A model generated the notes under the pieces. The model searched no databases and was not told the origin of the DNA. It saw only the letters and a program-made list of their open reading frames with translations. A program made the translations under genes and the position numbers. DNA of 64,000 bases from DASSUW01 sp963806395 (GTDB lineage: Bacteria > Actinomycetota > Thermoleophilia > Solirubrobacterales > Solirubrobacteraceae): assembly GCA_963806395.1 (NCBI GenBank), contig CAWDYI010000019.1:372001-436000 (forward strand). The letters run 5' to 3'. Positions 1 to 8,384 of the stretch are shown here, piece by piece. Every line of letters begins with the position of its first letter. Position 1 is the stretch's first letter.

Positions 1-833
1 CCGGTCGCGCCGGCCACCGCCGGGCCCATGATGCCGCCGCCCCAGACCACACAGCGGGTCCTGATCGTGGTGCCATCGGCGAACGTCACGTGCCCGGGCG
101 CGACCTCGGTCACCGCGACGCCGAGATGCAGCCGCACGCCCTTGCGGCCCAGCACCTTCGCGACGTAGTCGTGCGCGGTGTCGGAGAACGGCGCGAGCAG
201 CGTGTGGCCGAGGTCGACGATATGCACCTGCGCGGCGCTGACCGCGAGGTGGTGGTACTCCACGCTCATCGTGTCGTGGATCAGGTCGGCGAGCGCGCCC
301 GCCAGCTCCACGCCGGTCGGGCCGCCGCCCACGACGACGAAGTTCAGCGCGCCCTCGTCGATCAGCGCGGGATCGCGGTCGGCCTCCTCGAACACACCGA
401 GGATGCGCGAGCGCAGCCGGGTGGCGTCGTCGAGCGAGTAGAGCGGGAAGGCGTGCTCCTGCGCGCCGGGCGTGCGGAAGAAGTTCGGCTGCGACCCTGC
501 AGCGAGCACGAGCGCGTCGCCGGTGAAGCGTTCCCCGTCGGTCGTCTCGACCGTCCGGGTCGCCGCGTCCAGCGACGCGACCTCGCCGAGCTTGACGTCG
601 ATGTTCGCGTCCTCGCGGAAGAGCTTGCGCAAGGAGTGCGCGATATCGCTCGAGGCGAGTTGCGAGGTCGCGACCTGGTAGAGCAGCGGCTGGAACTGGT
701 GGTAGTTGTTGCGGTCGATCAGCGTCACGCGCACGTCGCTGCGCCCGGCGAGCTTGCGCGCGCAGCCCACGCCGGCGAAGCCGCCGCCGACGATGATCAC
801 GTGCCGTTGCCCGTTGGCGGTCTCAGGCGACAC
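1..833 (-). CDS. NDH-2-like NAD(P)H/FAD oxidoreductase, C-terminus beyond window
   Basis: The reading frame starts with GTG at 833 and runs off the left edge, so only the first 277 codons are seen. An N-terminal dinucleotide-binding motif (IIVGGGFAGVGCA) is followed by DRNNYHQFQPLLYQ, typical of type II NADH dehydrogenases, and a second nucleotide-binding loop (VVGGGPTGVELAG) lies near residue 160. Family members move electrons from NADH to quinone at the membrane face without pumping protons. The GTG overlaps the stop of the GMC oxidoreductase by 11 bp, so it is the last visible gene of the zwf operon. It could instead be another FAD-dependent pyridine nucleotide-disulphide oxidoreductase; the membrane-anchoring C-terminus is not visible. 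Confidence 0.8.
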   Translation of the reverse strand, partial: MSPETANGQRHVIIVGGGFAGVGCARKLAGRSDVRVTLIDRNNYHQFQPLLYQVATSQLASSDIAHSLRKLFREDANIDVKLGEVASLDAATRTVETTDGERFTGDALVLAAGSQPNFFRTPGAQEHAFPLYSLDDATRLRSRILGVFEEADRDPALIDEGALNFVVVGGGPTGVELAGALADLIHDTMSVEYHHLAVSAAQVHIVDLGHTLLAPFSDTAHDYVAKVLGRKGVRLHLGVAVTEVAPGHVTFADGTTIRTRCVVWGGGIMGPAVAGAT

Positions 834-2409
834 CGGCGGGCTCCGGCTGCGACTGCGGCGCGCCCATGCGCTCGAGCAGGTGGTCCCCGACCCGGAGGCC
901 GTTGGCCATCGCCGTCAGCGCCGGGTTGACCGCGCCGATGCTCGGGAAGAAGCTCGTGTCGACCACGTAGAGGTTGTCGACCTCGTGCGCCCGGCAGTTG
1001 GTGTCGAGCACCGAGCTCGCGGGATCGGTGCCGAACCGGCACGTGCCCGCCTGGTGCGCCACGCCCGCCACCGGGATGTCGTTCTTGAGGTACGCGTGCC
1101 GCGGGATCAGGTGGTCGTGGTGCATCCCGAGTTGGCCGAGCATCGATTTCAGCTCGTGAAGCAGACGCTGCTTCGGGATCTCGTTGGTGGGCGTGTAGGC
1201 GATCGCGATGCTGCCGTCCTCGCGCAGCGTCACGCGGTTCTCGGGCCGCGGGAGGTCCTCCGTGGAGAGCCAGAAGTCGACGGCGTGGCGGGCGACCTCC
1301 TCGAGCGTGCGCTCGGGGGCCAGGCGGGTCTGCAGCGGCTTCTCGCCGCGGTACATCTGCGCCGACGACTTGCCGACCATCTGGATGTTCCCCATCGGAA
1401 ACTCGAAGTAGCTGGTGCCGAAGTAGAAGTCGTTGAGGCCGAGCGTCTTCTGGAAGACGGTCGGGTTCTCCTCCTTGGAGAGCGCCAGGACGGCCTGGCT
1501 GTTGTGGAACATGTAGTTGCGCCCGACCTGGTCGGAGCCGTTGGCGAGGCCGTTGGGATGTGCCTCGGTGGCCGACGCGAGCAGCAGCTTGGCGCTGTTC
1601 GCCGCGCCGCACGAGACGACCACGAGGTCGCCGGTGACGGTCTCGCGCTCGCCGTCGCGGTCGACGACCACGCCGGTCACGGCAGTCCCCGCCGAGTTCG
1701 TCTCCAGCCGTACGGCCTCTGCGTTCGTCCACAGCGTGACGTTCGCGTGCTGCAGCGCCGGCCGTACCGCCAGCACGTCGGCGTCGGACTTCGCGTGCAC
1801 GAGGCACGGGAAGCCGTCGCACGTCGCGCAGCGGACGCAGGCGCTGAGATGCATGTTGGCCTCGTCGAGCACGATCCCGCAGGGCGCGTGGAACGGCTCG
1901 TGCCCGGCTGCCTCGAGGTCGTCCGAGAGCTGCTGGATCCGGGGCTCGTGGCTGACGGCCGGGAACGGATACGGCGCGCTCGCGTGCGGCTCGGTCGGAT
2001 CCTCGCCGCGGGCGCCGTGCACCTGGTAGCGCTGCTCCGCGAGCGTGTAGTACGGCTCCATCTCCTCGTAGGAGATCGGCCAGCCGGGCGAGATGCCGTC
2101 GTAGTGGGTCAGCGGCGCGAAGTCCTCCTGGCGCAGGCGGTACAGCGCCGCGCCGTAGAGCTTGGTCGCGCCGCCGACGAAGTAGTGCACCTGCGGCTGG
2201 AACGGCTTCCCGTCCGCGTCGTACCAGGTGTCGGGCGACACGTAGCGGTTGTCGACGAACACCGGCGCGGCGTCCCAGTTCTGGGGCTCGCGAGGGAGCC
2301 AGTCGCCGCGCTCGAGCAGGAGGATGCGGCGGCCCGAGGGGGCGAGCTGGCGGACCAGCGTGCCGCCGCCGGCGCCGCTGCCGATGACGATGACGTCGTA
2401 GGTGCTCAT
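823..2409 (-). CDS. GMC family FAD oxidoreductase
   Basis: 528 residues. The N-terminal FAD motif (VIVIGSGAGGGTLVRQLAP, residues 5-23) and the C-terminal GMC_C block (HQAGTCRFGTDP ... NPALTAMANGLRV) with the conserved His and Asn place it in the glucose-methanol-choline family, which oxidises alcohols or sugars. A cysteine-rich stretch (CVRCATCDGFPC) sits where related enzymes have a similar Cys cluster before a conserved Lys. The ATG overlaps the GH15 stop as ATGA. Position between a glycosidase and an NDH-2-like flavoprotein suggests oxidation of a sugar product, but the substrate cannot be read from sequence. No Tat or Sec signal is visible, so it is probably cytoplasmic. Confidence 0.88.
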   Translation of the reverse strand: MSTYDVIVIGSGAGGGTLVRQLAPSGRRILLLERGDWLPREPQNWDAAPVFVDNRYVSPDTWYDADGKPFQPQVHYFVGGATKLYGAALYRLRQEDFAPLTHYDGISPGWPISYEEMEPYYTLAEQRYQVHGARGEDPTEPHASAPYPFPAVSHEPRIQQLSDDLEAAGHEPFHAPCGIVLDEANMHLSACVRCATCDGFPCLVHAKSDADVLAVRPALQHANVTLWTNAEAVRLETNSAGTAVTGVVVDRDGERETVTGDLVVVSCGAANSAKLLLASATEAHPNGLANGSDQVGRNYMFHNSQAVLALSKEENPTVFQKTLGLNDFYFGTSYFEFPMGNIQMVGKSSAQMYRGEKPLQTRLAPERTLEEVARHAVDFWLSTEDLPRPENRVTLREDGSIAIAYTPTNEIPKQRLLHELKSMLGQLGMHHDHLIPRHAYLKNDIPVAGVAHQAGTCRFGTDPASSVLDTNCRAHEVDNLYVVDTSFFPSIGAVNPALTAMANGLRVGDHLLERMGAPQSQPEPAGVA

Positions 2410-4322
2410 TGCGTGTACTCCTCGAGCCGCTCGGCCAGGATGATCCGGGCCGCGGCTTCGATCAGGGCGAGGTGTGAGAAGGCCTGCGGGAAGTTGCCCA
2501 GGTGCCGGCTCGTGTCGGCGTCGAACTCCTCGGCATAGAGGCCCAGCGGCGACGCCTCGCGGAGCAGTCGCTCCATCAGGTCGCGCGCACGCTGGAGCTC
2601 GCCGATGATCGCCAGCGCGGTGACGAGCCAGAACGAGCAGATCAGGAACGTGCCCTCCTTGCCGGAGAGCCCGTCGTCGGTCTCGTCGGTCTTGTACCGG
2701 AGCACGAATCCGTGCTCGGTGAGCTCGTCGGCGATCGCGAGCACGCTGGCCCGCAGCCGCTGGTCGTCGCCCGGCAGGAAGCCGAAGGTCGCTGCCAGGA
2801 GCGTCGAGGCGTCGAGCGCGTCGGTGGCGTAGTGCTGGCGCAGGACGCCGCGCTCGTCGACCCCGTGCTCGAGGATGTCGGCGCTGATCTCCTCCGCCGT
2901 CGCGGCCCAGGTGGCCTGCAGCTCCGGGTCGCCGCGGATCTCGGCCAGCTTGGCAGCGCGGTCGAGCGCGATCCAGCACATCAGCTTGGACGAGACGTAC
3001 TGCTGCGGCGCCCCGCGGGCCTCCCAGATGCCCTGGTCGGGCTCGCGCCAGACCTTCGTCGCGCACTCCGCCTGCGCCTTCACGATCGGCCACAGCCGCC
3101 GCGGCAGCCGGCCGCTGCGGCGAGTGTGGAGGAAGATCGAGTCGAGCACGGCGCCGTAGACGTCGTTCTGGCGCTGGTCGAAGGCGCCGTTGCCGATCCG
3201 CACCGGGCGCGCGCCGGCGTAGCCGGAGAGGTCGTCGCGCGTGGACTCGGTCAGGTCGCGGCGGCCGTCGATCCCGTACATGATCTGGAGGGCGCCGTCG
3301 CCGTTGGGCTCGAGGTCGGCGACGAACTGCATGAACTCGTCGGCCTCCCAGTCGAGGTCGAGCCAATGCAACGCCTGGAGCGTGAAGGTCGAGTCGCGCA
3401 TCCACGTGTAGCGGTAGTCCCAGTTGCGCTCGCCGCCCGGCGTCTCGGGCAGCGACGTGGTCAGCGCGGCCACCGTCGCCCCGGTCGGCATGTAGGTGAG
3501 GCCCTTGATGGTCAGCGCCGAGCGCTGGAGCGGCTCGCGCCAGCGGTGGTCGGGCACTCGGGCCCGGCTGTACCAGTTGCGCCAGAAGCGCGTCGTGGCC
3601 TCGAGCCGCGCCTTCGCGTCATCGACGTCCGCCGGGGAGAGCAGGTCGGTCTCCCACGAGAGCGAGCAGTACAGCTCCTCGCCCTCGTGCAGGACGTGGC
3701 GGGCGCGCACGCGGTTGCCCTCGATTCCGAGCGCCATGTCGGTGCTCAGCCGAATCGGCGCGCCGTCGCCGGCGCGCGCGTCCGCCGTGTGGCGGTCGTC
3801 GCCCACGAGCGCCCACTCGGCGGGCTCGCGGCCGTAGTCGAACACGGGCTCGCAGACGAGCTCGACCTCGACGCTGCCCTGGATGCAGGTGGCGGTACGG
3901 ACGAGCAGGTGGTCGGCGTCGTCGTCGGTGGGCGGCCGGGTGTGCGGCGTGACGGTGTCGTCGCTGCGCCGCGGGCCCATGGTGAGCGCGTCGCGCACGA
4001 CGACCCAGCCGCTCAGCGTGCGCCACGTGGTCACCAGCGTGTTGGTGCCGGGCTCGTACGCACGGGTGACCGGCACGTTGATGCCGTAGGGCCCGAGCCG
4101 GAAGATGCCCGCTCCGCGGTCGAGCAGCGCGCCGAACACGCTCGGCGAGTCGAAGCTCGGGACGCACAGCCAGTCGACCGCGCCGTCGGGTGCGACCAGC
4201 GCGCCCGTGTGGCAGTCCGAGAGGAACGCGTACTCGGCGATCGGCGTGAACGGGGAGGGCGCGGCGGCGCTCTGCGGCTGCGGCTGCTCCGCCACGGCGG
4301 CCTTGCCGTCGGTGTCGCTCAT
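2406..4322 (-). CDS. Glycoside hydrolase family 15 protein (trehalase or glucoamylase type)
   Basis: 638 residues starting at the ATG that overlaps the zwf stop as ATGA. An alanine- and proline-rich leader is followed by IAEYAFLSDCHTGALV and the WLCVPSFDSPSVF block typical of GH15 N-terminal domains, then the catalytic barrel motif RNWDYRYTWMRDSTF near residue 300. Length fits the 600-680 residues of actinobacterial GH15 enzymes, several of which are intracellular trehalases (mycobacterial type). The enzyme should release glucose, which matches the adjacent glucose-6-phosphate dehydrogenase. There is no signal peptide. Family assignment is firm; trehalose versus maltodextrin specificity is not. 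Confidence 0.9.
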   Translation of the reverse strand: MSDTDGKAAVAEQPQPQSAAAPSPFTPIAEYAFLSDCHTGALVAPDGAVDWLCVPSFDSPSVFGALLDRGAGIFRLGPYGINVPVTRAYEPGTNTLVTTWRTLSGWVVVRDALTMGPRRSDDTVTPHTRPPTDDDADHLLVRTATCIQGSVEVELVCEPVFDYGREPAEWALVGDDRHTADARAGDGAPIRLSTDMALGIEGNRVRARHVLHEGEELYCSLSWETDLLSPADVDDAKARLEATTRFWRNWYSRARVPDHRWREPLQRSALTIKGLTYMPTGATVAALTTSLPETPGGERNWDYRYTWMRDSTFTLQALHWLDLDWEADEFMQFVADLEPNGDGALQIMYGIDGRRDLTESTRDDLSGYAGARPVRIGNGAFDQRQNDVYGAVLDSIFLHTRRSGRLPRRLWPIVKAQAECATKVWREPDQGIWEARGAPQQYVSSKLMCWIALDRAAKLAEIRGDPELQATWAATAEEISADILEHGVDERGVLRQHYATDALDASTLLAATFGFLPGDDQRLRASVLAIADELTEHGFVLRYKTDETDDGLSGKEGTFLICSFWLVTALAIIGELQRARDLMERLLREASPLGLYAEEFDADTSRHLGNFPQAFSHLALIEAAARIILAERLEEYTQ

Positions 4323-5755
4323 GACTCCTCCCAGGGGTGATGCCAGCGACCGTGTCCGGCCACCAGGTCGTTGGCGGCCGCCGGCCCCCACGAGCCCGGC
4401 GCGTAGGGGTGCACGGGACCCGGCGAGTCGAGCAGCGGCTGCATGATCCGCCACTTCTCCTCGATGCTGTCCTGGCGGACGAAGCGCCGGTTGTCGCCGT
4501 TCAGCGCGGCGTGCAGCAGGACCTCGTAGGGCGTCGGGCCCTCGCCGCCCTCCTCCGCGAACTCCATGTCGAGGTGGATCTGCTCAGGCGTGGTCCCCTC
4601 ACCGCGCTGGGCCTCGACACGCAGCTGGACGCCGGTCGTCGGGTCGAGCTTGATGACGAGCTGGTCCGGCTCCGGGCTTCGCGACGACCGGTGCCCGAAA
4701 TCGAGGCGCGGAGGGTGCTTGAAGACGAGCCGTAGCTCGGTCTGCGTGATCGGGAGGTCCTTGCCGGTGCGGATGAAGAACGGCACACCCGACCACCGCC
4801 AGTTCTCGACCTCGAGCTGCAGGGCGGCGTACGTCTCGGTCGTCGAGTCGGCCGCCACGCCGTCGATGTCCCGGTACCCGTCGTATTGCCCGCGGACGTA
4901 GCGCGCCGGATCGGCGTCCGGGATCGCACGGAACAGCGCGAACATGGCGTCCTTGAGGGTGGCCGCTTCACTGCTCGCGGGCGGCTCGATCGCCGCTCCG
5001 GCCACCACCTGCATCAGGTGGTTGACGACGACGTCGCGCAGCGCCCCGACGGGGTCGTAGAAGTGGCCGCGGTCCTCGACGCCGAAGCTCTCGGCCATCG
5101 TGATCTGCACGGACGAGACGTAGTTCCGGTTCCAGACCGGCTCGAACATCGTGTTCGCGAACCGCAGATAGACGATCTCCGCGAGGCCCATCTTGCCGAG
5201 GAAGTGGTCGATCCGGTACAGCTGCGACTCGTCGAGGTGCTGATGAATCGCGTCGTTGAGCTCGCCGGCCGAGGCGAGGTCGTGCCCGAACGGCTTTTCG
5301 ACGACCACGCGTGCGGACTTCGTCAACCCGACCGCGGCCAGGCCGTTGATCACGGTGCCGAACAGGAACGGCGGGATCTCGAGGTAGAACACCGGCAGCT
5401 CGGCGTTGCCGATCGCGGCGGCGAGCCGCTCGAAGGTCTCGGCGTCCCCGAAGTCGCCCGCCACGTACGAGAACCGCGCGATGAAGCGGTCGAACACGGT
5501 CTCGTCCACCGCCTCACCGCCGGCCTCGATCGCCGTCCGCGCGTGCTCGCGCAGATCGTCGAGCGTCCACTCGTCGACCGCCACACCGATGATCGGGCAG
5601 CTCAGCAATCCGCGGCGTTCGAGCCGGTACAACGAACGAAACGTCATCACCTTGGCGAGGTCGCCGGTGATCCCGAACACGACGAACACGTCGGCCGGCT
5701 GCCCGGTTTGGCTCGCTGAAGTGCGCGCTTGAGGTCTCGATGCCGTGGCGCTCAT
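4319..5755 (-). CDS. zwf: Glucose-6-phosphate 1-dehydrogenase
   Basis: 478 residues, first gene of a four-gene minus-strand operon. The NADP site (FVVFGITGDLAKVM) begins near residue 25 and the active-site motif RIDHFLGKMGL near residue 180 replaces the usual RIDHYLGKE. Further blocks (FANTMFEPVWNRNYV, GHFYDPVGALRDVVVNHLMQ, GVPFFIRTGK) are standard for the family. It catalyses the NADP-linked first step of the oxidative pentose phosphate pathway. The changed residues around the catalytic His (Y to F and E to M in RIDHYLGKE) are worth noting: this may be a divergent paralogue. The 81 bp between its ATG and the divergent epimerase should hold both promoters. Confidence 0.93.
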   Translation of the reverse strand: MSATASRPQARTSASQTGQPADVFVVFGITGDLAKVMTFRSLYRLERRGLLSCPIIGVAVDEWTLDDLREHARTAIEAGGEAVDETVFDRFIARFSYVAGDFGDAETFERLAAAIGNAELPVFYLEIPPFLFGTVINGLAAVGLTKSARVVVEKPFGHDLASAGELNDAIHQHLDESQLYRIDHFLGKMGLAEIVYLRFANTMFEPVWNRNYVSSVQITMAESFGVEDRGHFYDPVGALRDVVVNHLMQVVAGAAIEPPASSEAATLKDAMFALFRAIPDADPARYVRGQYDGYRDIDGVAADSTTETYAALQLEVENWRWSGVPFFIRTGKDLPITQTELRLVFKHPPRLDFGHRSSRSPEPDQLVIKLDPTTGVQLRVEAQRGEGTTPEQIHLDMEFAEEGGEGPTPYEVLLHAALNGDNRRFVRQDSIEEKWRIMQPLLDSPGPVHPYAPGSWGPAAANDLVAGHGRWHHPWEES

Positions 5756-5836
5756 GGTCTGCCCTCTCGCGTGTGGTCCCGAGATTGAGCATGCTCCCGA
5801 CGGCCGCCGGACGCGTCATCACCCGATGCGGATGAG

Positions 5837-6793
5837 ATGATCGCCGCCATGATCGGCGAACGGACGCTGGACGGGTTCTCCGCGCTGGCGCTCTCCAGCC
5901 CCACGGCGGGCGGTATCGAGGCGACATTCGTCCCGGGCGCCGGGATGCTCGGATGCTCGCTCCTCCATCGCGGCGAGGAGCTCCTGGGCCAGCGGCGCGG
6001 GCTGCAGGCCTACGTCGCCGAGCGGATCACCATGGGGATCCCGCTGCTGTACCCGTGGGCGAACCGGCTCGGGCGGACGCGGTTCTCGCTGGCAGGCCGC
6101 GAGGTCGCCCTCGAGTCGGTGTCGCCGCCGTTGCGGGTGGACGGCAACGGGCTGCCGATGCACGGGCTGCTCGCCGGCGCCGGGTGGAGTGTGGAGCGCC
6201 ACGAGAGCGTCGCCGATGGTGGCGTGCTCGCCGCTCGCTTCGAGTTCGGCGCCGCGTTGACCGCCGCGTTCCCGTTCCCGCACGAGCTGCAGCTCGAGGC
6301 GGAGCTGCGCGGGCCGGCACTCACGATCACGACGACCGTCCGAGCTTCGGGCGATGCCGGGGTGCCGATCGCGTTCGGGTTCCATCCCTACCTGCGCCTG
6401 CCCGGCGTCGACCGTCGCGACTGGGAGATCGAGGTGCCGGTCCGCGAGCGGCTGCGCCTCGACGACCGGATGCTCCCCACCGGCGAGCGCGAGGCGGTCG
6501 ACGTCCCGGCCGGCGCGCTCGGGTCACGGACGTTCGACGACGCCTACCTCGCACCTGAGGGCTCGGCTCCGTTCGTGCTCGCCGGCGGCGGCCGGCGGAT
6601 CGAGCTCGCGTTCCTCTCCGGCTTCCCGTACGCGCAGGTCTTCGCCCCGGCCGAGGATGACGTGGTCGCGTTCGAGCCGATGACGGCACCGACGAACGCG
6701 CTCGTCGACGGCGGTCCGGAGCTGCGGATGCTGGCCCCCGGCGACAGCTTCCGCGCGGCGTTCTCGATCACGGTGGCCGACGCTGCCGCCTGA
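5837..6793 (+). CDS. Aldose 1-epimerase (galactose mutarotase-like)
   Basis: 318 residues. Motifs characteristic of the GalM superfamily are NGLPMHGLLAG (catalytic His), FGFHPYLRLP (second His) and VAFEPMTAPTNAL (catalytic Glu near residue 275). The family interconverts alpha and beta anomers of free or phosphorylated hexoses in the cytoplasm. A second in-frame ATG at 5849 is an equally good start. The gene is divergent from zwf, and the two are probably functionally linked in hexose metabolism; glucose-6-phosphate 1-epimerase activity is an alternative to galactose mutarotase. Confidence 0.85.
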   Translation: MIAAMIGERTLDGFSALALSSPTAGGIEATFVPGAGMLGCSLLHRGEELLGQRRGLQAYVAERITMGIPLLYPWANRLGRTRFSLAGREVALESVSPPLRVDGNGLPMHGLLAGAGWSVERHESVADGGVLAARFEFGAALTAAFPFPHELQLEAELRGPALTITTTVRASGDAGVPIAFGFHPYLRLPGVDRRDWEIEVPVRERLRLDDRMLPTGEREAVDVPAGALGSRTFDDAYLAPEGSAPFVLAGGGRRIELAFLSGFPYAQVFAPAEDDVVAFEPMTAPTNALVDGGPELRMLAPGDSFRAAFSITVADAAA

Positions 6794-6873
6794 CCGCTCG
6801 GCACCTCGATGTCGGGCAGCTTCATCCGATTGAGATGACGCGCCGGACACCGGGGCGCGGTAGTCATTAGTGC

Positions 6874-7329
6874 ATGTCTGAGCCCGCATCCCGGCGGCTG
6901 CTCGTAGTCGCCAACCGCACGGAGTCAGCGCCGCACCTGCTCGAGGAGGTCAAGCGCCGCGCCCGCGCCGACTGCCAGATCGCGCTCATGGTCCCGCCCG
7001 AGCGCCATCCTGAAGCTCCCGACTGGTCGCCCGAGGACGCGCTCCGCCTCGTGAAGCGCGCCGCCGGGGACCGGGAGGTGACCCTCGTGGACTGCGGCGA
7101 CGACGCGGCAGCGACGATCGGGGCGCTGGTGGAAAGCGGGGAATGCGACGAGGTCCTGCTCTGCACGCCGGCCGAGCACCACCAGCACTGGCACCGCCAC
7201 ACGCTTCCCAAGCGAATCCAAGCCGTCGGCGTTCCGGTGACCGTGATCCCGCCCGACCCCACTGGCTGGTCTTACGCCCACGGTTTCCCGACGGAGTGGA
7301 CGCGACTCGAGGTCAGCCCGCTCACGTAG
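6874..7329 (+). CDS. Small Rossmann-like protein, universal-stress-like
   Basis: 151 residues, ATG start. A beta strand (RRLLVVANR) opens the protein, and the C-terminal half has EVLLCTPAEHH ... HTLPKRIQAVGVPVTVI, which resembles the closing strand and helix seen in small actinobacterial UspA-like proteins that read RRDLPxR-x-GLPVTHV. No catalytic motif is seen. It follows the epimerase by 80 bp and may be separately transcribed. Function unknown; the fold assignment is tentative. Confidence 0.65.
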   Translation: MSEPASRRLLVVANRTESAPHLLEEVKRRARADCQIALMVPPERHPEAPDWSPEDALRLVKRAAGDREVTLVDCGDDAAATIGALVESGECDEVLLCTPAEHHQHWHRHTLPKRIQAVGVPVTVIPPDPTGWSYAHGFPTEWTRLEVSPLT

Positions 7330-7362
7330 GCCGCGGCGCGCCGAGCCGAGACCGACCGCCTC

Positions 7363-8022
7363 TTGACTCAGGTAGAGCTCGACGACGTTCAGGGAGAAAG
7401 TCGCTGGCCTCCTGTCCTGACGCTGCTCGTGGCGATCGTCGTCCCGCTGCTGCTCCCTGACCGCTACAGCCTGACGCCGAAGTGGACCGGGCCGGTGCTG
7501 CTGGCGGTGTTGCTCGTGGCACACGCGATCGTCGACCCGGGGCGAATCGACCGGCAGTCGCGCGCCACCCGCGCGATCGGCATCGGGGTGGTGGCGGTGC
7601 TCGTCGTGGGCGCCATGGTGCAGGCGGGCGTGCTGATCGGCGAGCTGGTGAGTGCCAACGAGGCGTTGAACAGCGCCAACGCGCTGCTCTCGTCGGGAGC
7701 CTTGGTGTGGCTGAACACGGTGATCGCGTTCACGTTCCTGTACTGGGAGATCGACGGGGGCGGCCCCGTCGCGCGCGCTCGAGGCACGGAGTACCCCGAC
7801 TTCGCATTCGTGCAGCAGATGAACCCAGATCTCGCGCCGCCCAACTGGCGACCGCTGTTCCTCGACTACCTCTACCTGGGGATGACGAACGCCACCGCGT
7901 TCAGCCCGACCGACGTCATGCCGTTGCGACACTGGGCCAAGCTGACCATGGCCGCGCAGGCCGTGATCTCGCTGATGATCCTCGGGCTCGTCATCGCGCG
8001 CGCGGTGAACATCCTGACTTGA
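7363..8022 (+). CDS. Multi-pass membrane protein, DUF1345-like
   Basis: 219 residues from a TTG at 7363, the first start in the frame after an upstream stop; there is no clear ribosome-binding site. About five hydrophobic segments are visible (residues roughly 18-33, 43-58, 68-92, 106-128 and 196-216). The conserved-looking block DYLYLGMTNATAFSPTDV precedes the last helix and recalls the D-Y-x-Y-x-G-M-T-F region of DUF1345 membrane proteins and of some two-TM potassium channels. It is the last chromosomal gene before the island boundary at 8035. No function is assigned. Confidence 0.7.
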   Translation: MTQVELDDVQGESRWPPVLTLLVAIVVPLLLPDRYSLTPKWTGPVLLAVLLVAHAIVDPGRIDRQSRATRAIGIGVVAVLVVGAMVQAGVLIGELVSANEALNSANALLSSGALVWLNTVIAFTFLYWEIDGGGPVARARGTEYPDFAFVQQMNPDLAPPNWRPLFLDYLYLGMTNATAFSPTDVMPLRHWAKLTMAAQAVISLMILGLVIARAVNILT

Positions 8023-8034
8023 CCCGCGCCTTTA

Positions 8035-8082
8035 TCAGTGCCCCCGCCAGGAATCGAACCTGGAACCTTCGGATTAAGAGTC
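8035..8082 (-). repeat. Left attachment repeat: tRNA-Lys 3' fragment
   Basis: 48 bp identical to 22893-22940. On the minus strand it corresponds to tRNA-Lys positions 30-73 (anticodon loop to discriminator base) plus 4 bp of downstream sequence; identity ends at 8083. It lies 12 bp after the stop of the upstream membrane protein. This is the displaced tRNA end left by site-specific insertion. Confidence 0.92.
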
Positions 8083-8384
8083 GCTCGATCGGAGGTCTGA
8101 TTTGGCGGTGTAGAGCCAAATACGGGCGGTGGAGTGGGGTCCCGGTCGGGTCACTTCTGCTGAGTCGGGGACCTCGTTCGGGACCCCGTTCGGCTCGGGC
8201 GGGATCGTAACTCAGACAATTGCGCCGTGCGGTCGTAGTCGGGTGCGGGCCACTTCACTCTCGTGTCGGCGCCGGGTGAAAACTGGACCACCTGCGCCGG
8301 TTGAAATCTGGACCACGTGAGGGCTTGTCCGGTGGTCTGCGGAGCCTGGGCTCGTTTGCGCAGAGCGAGTCTGGGAGGACCGAG

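Noticed and set aside
8083..8263. Gene between the left attachment repeat and IS21
   Set aside because: No frame with a start, ribosome-binding site and motif; the segment shares short CGGGACC-type words with the right island end, possibly integrase arm sites, but too weakly to annotate.
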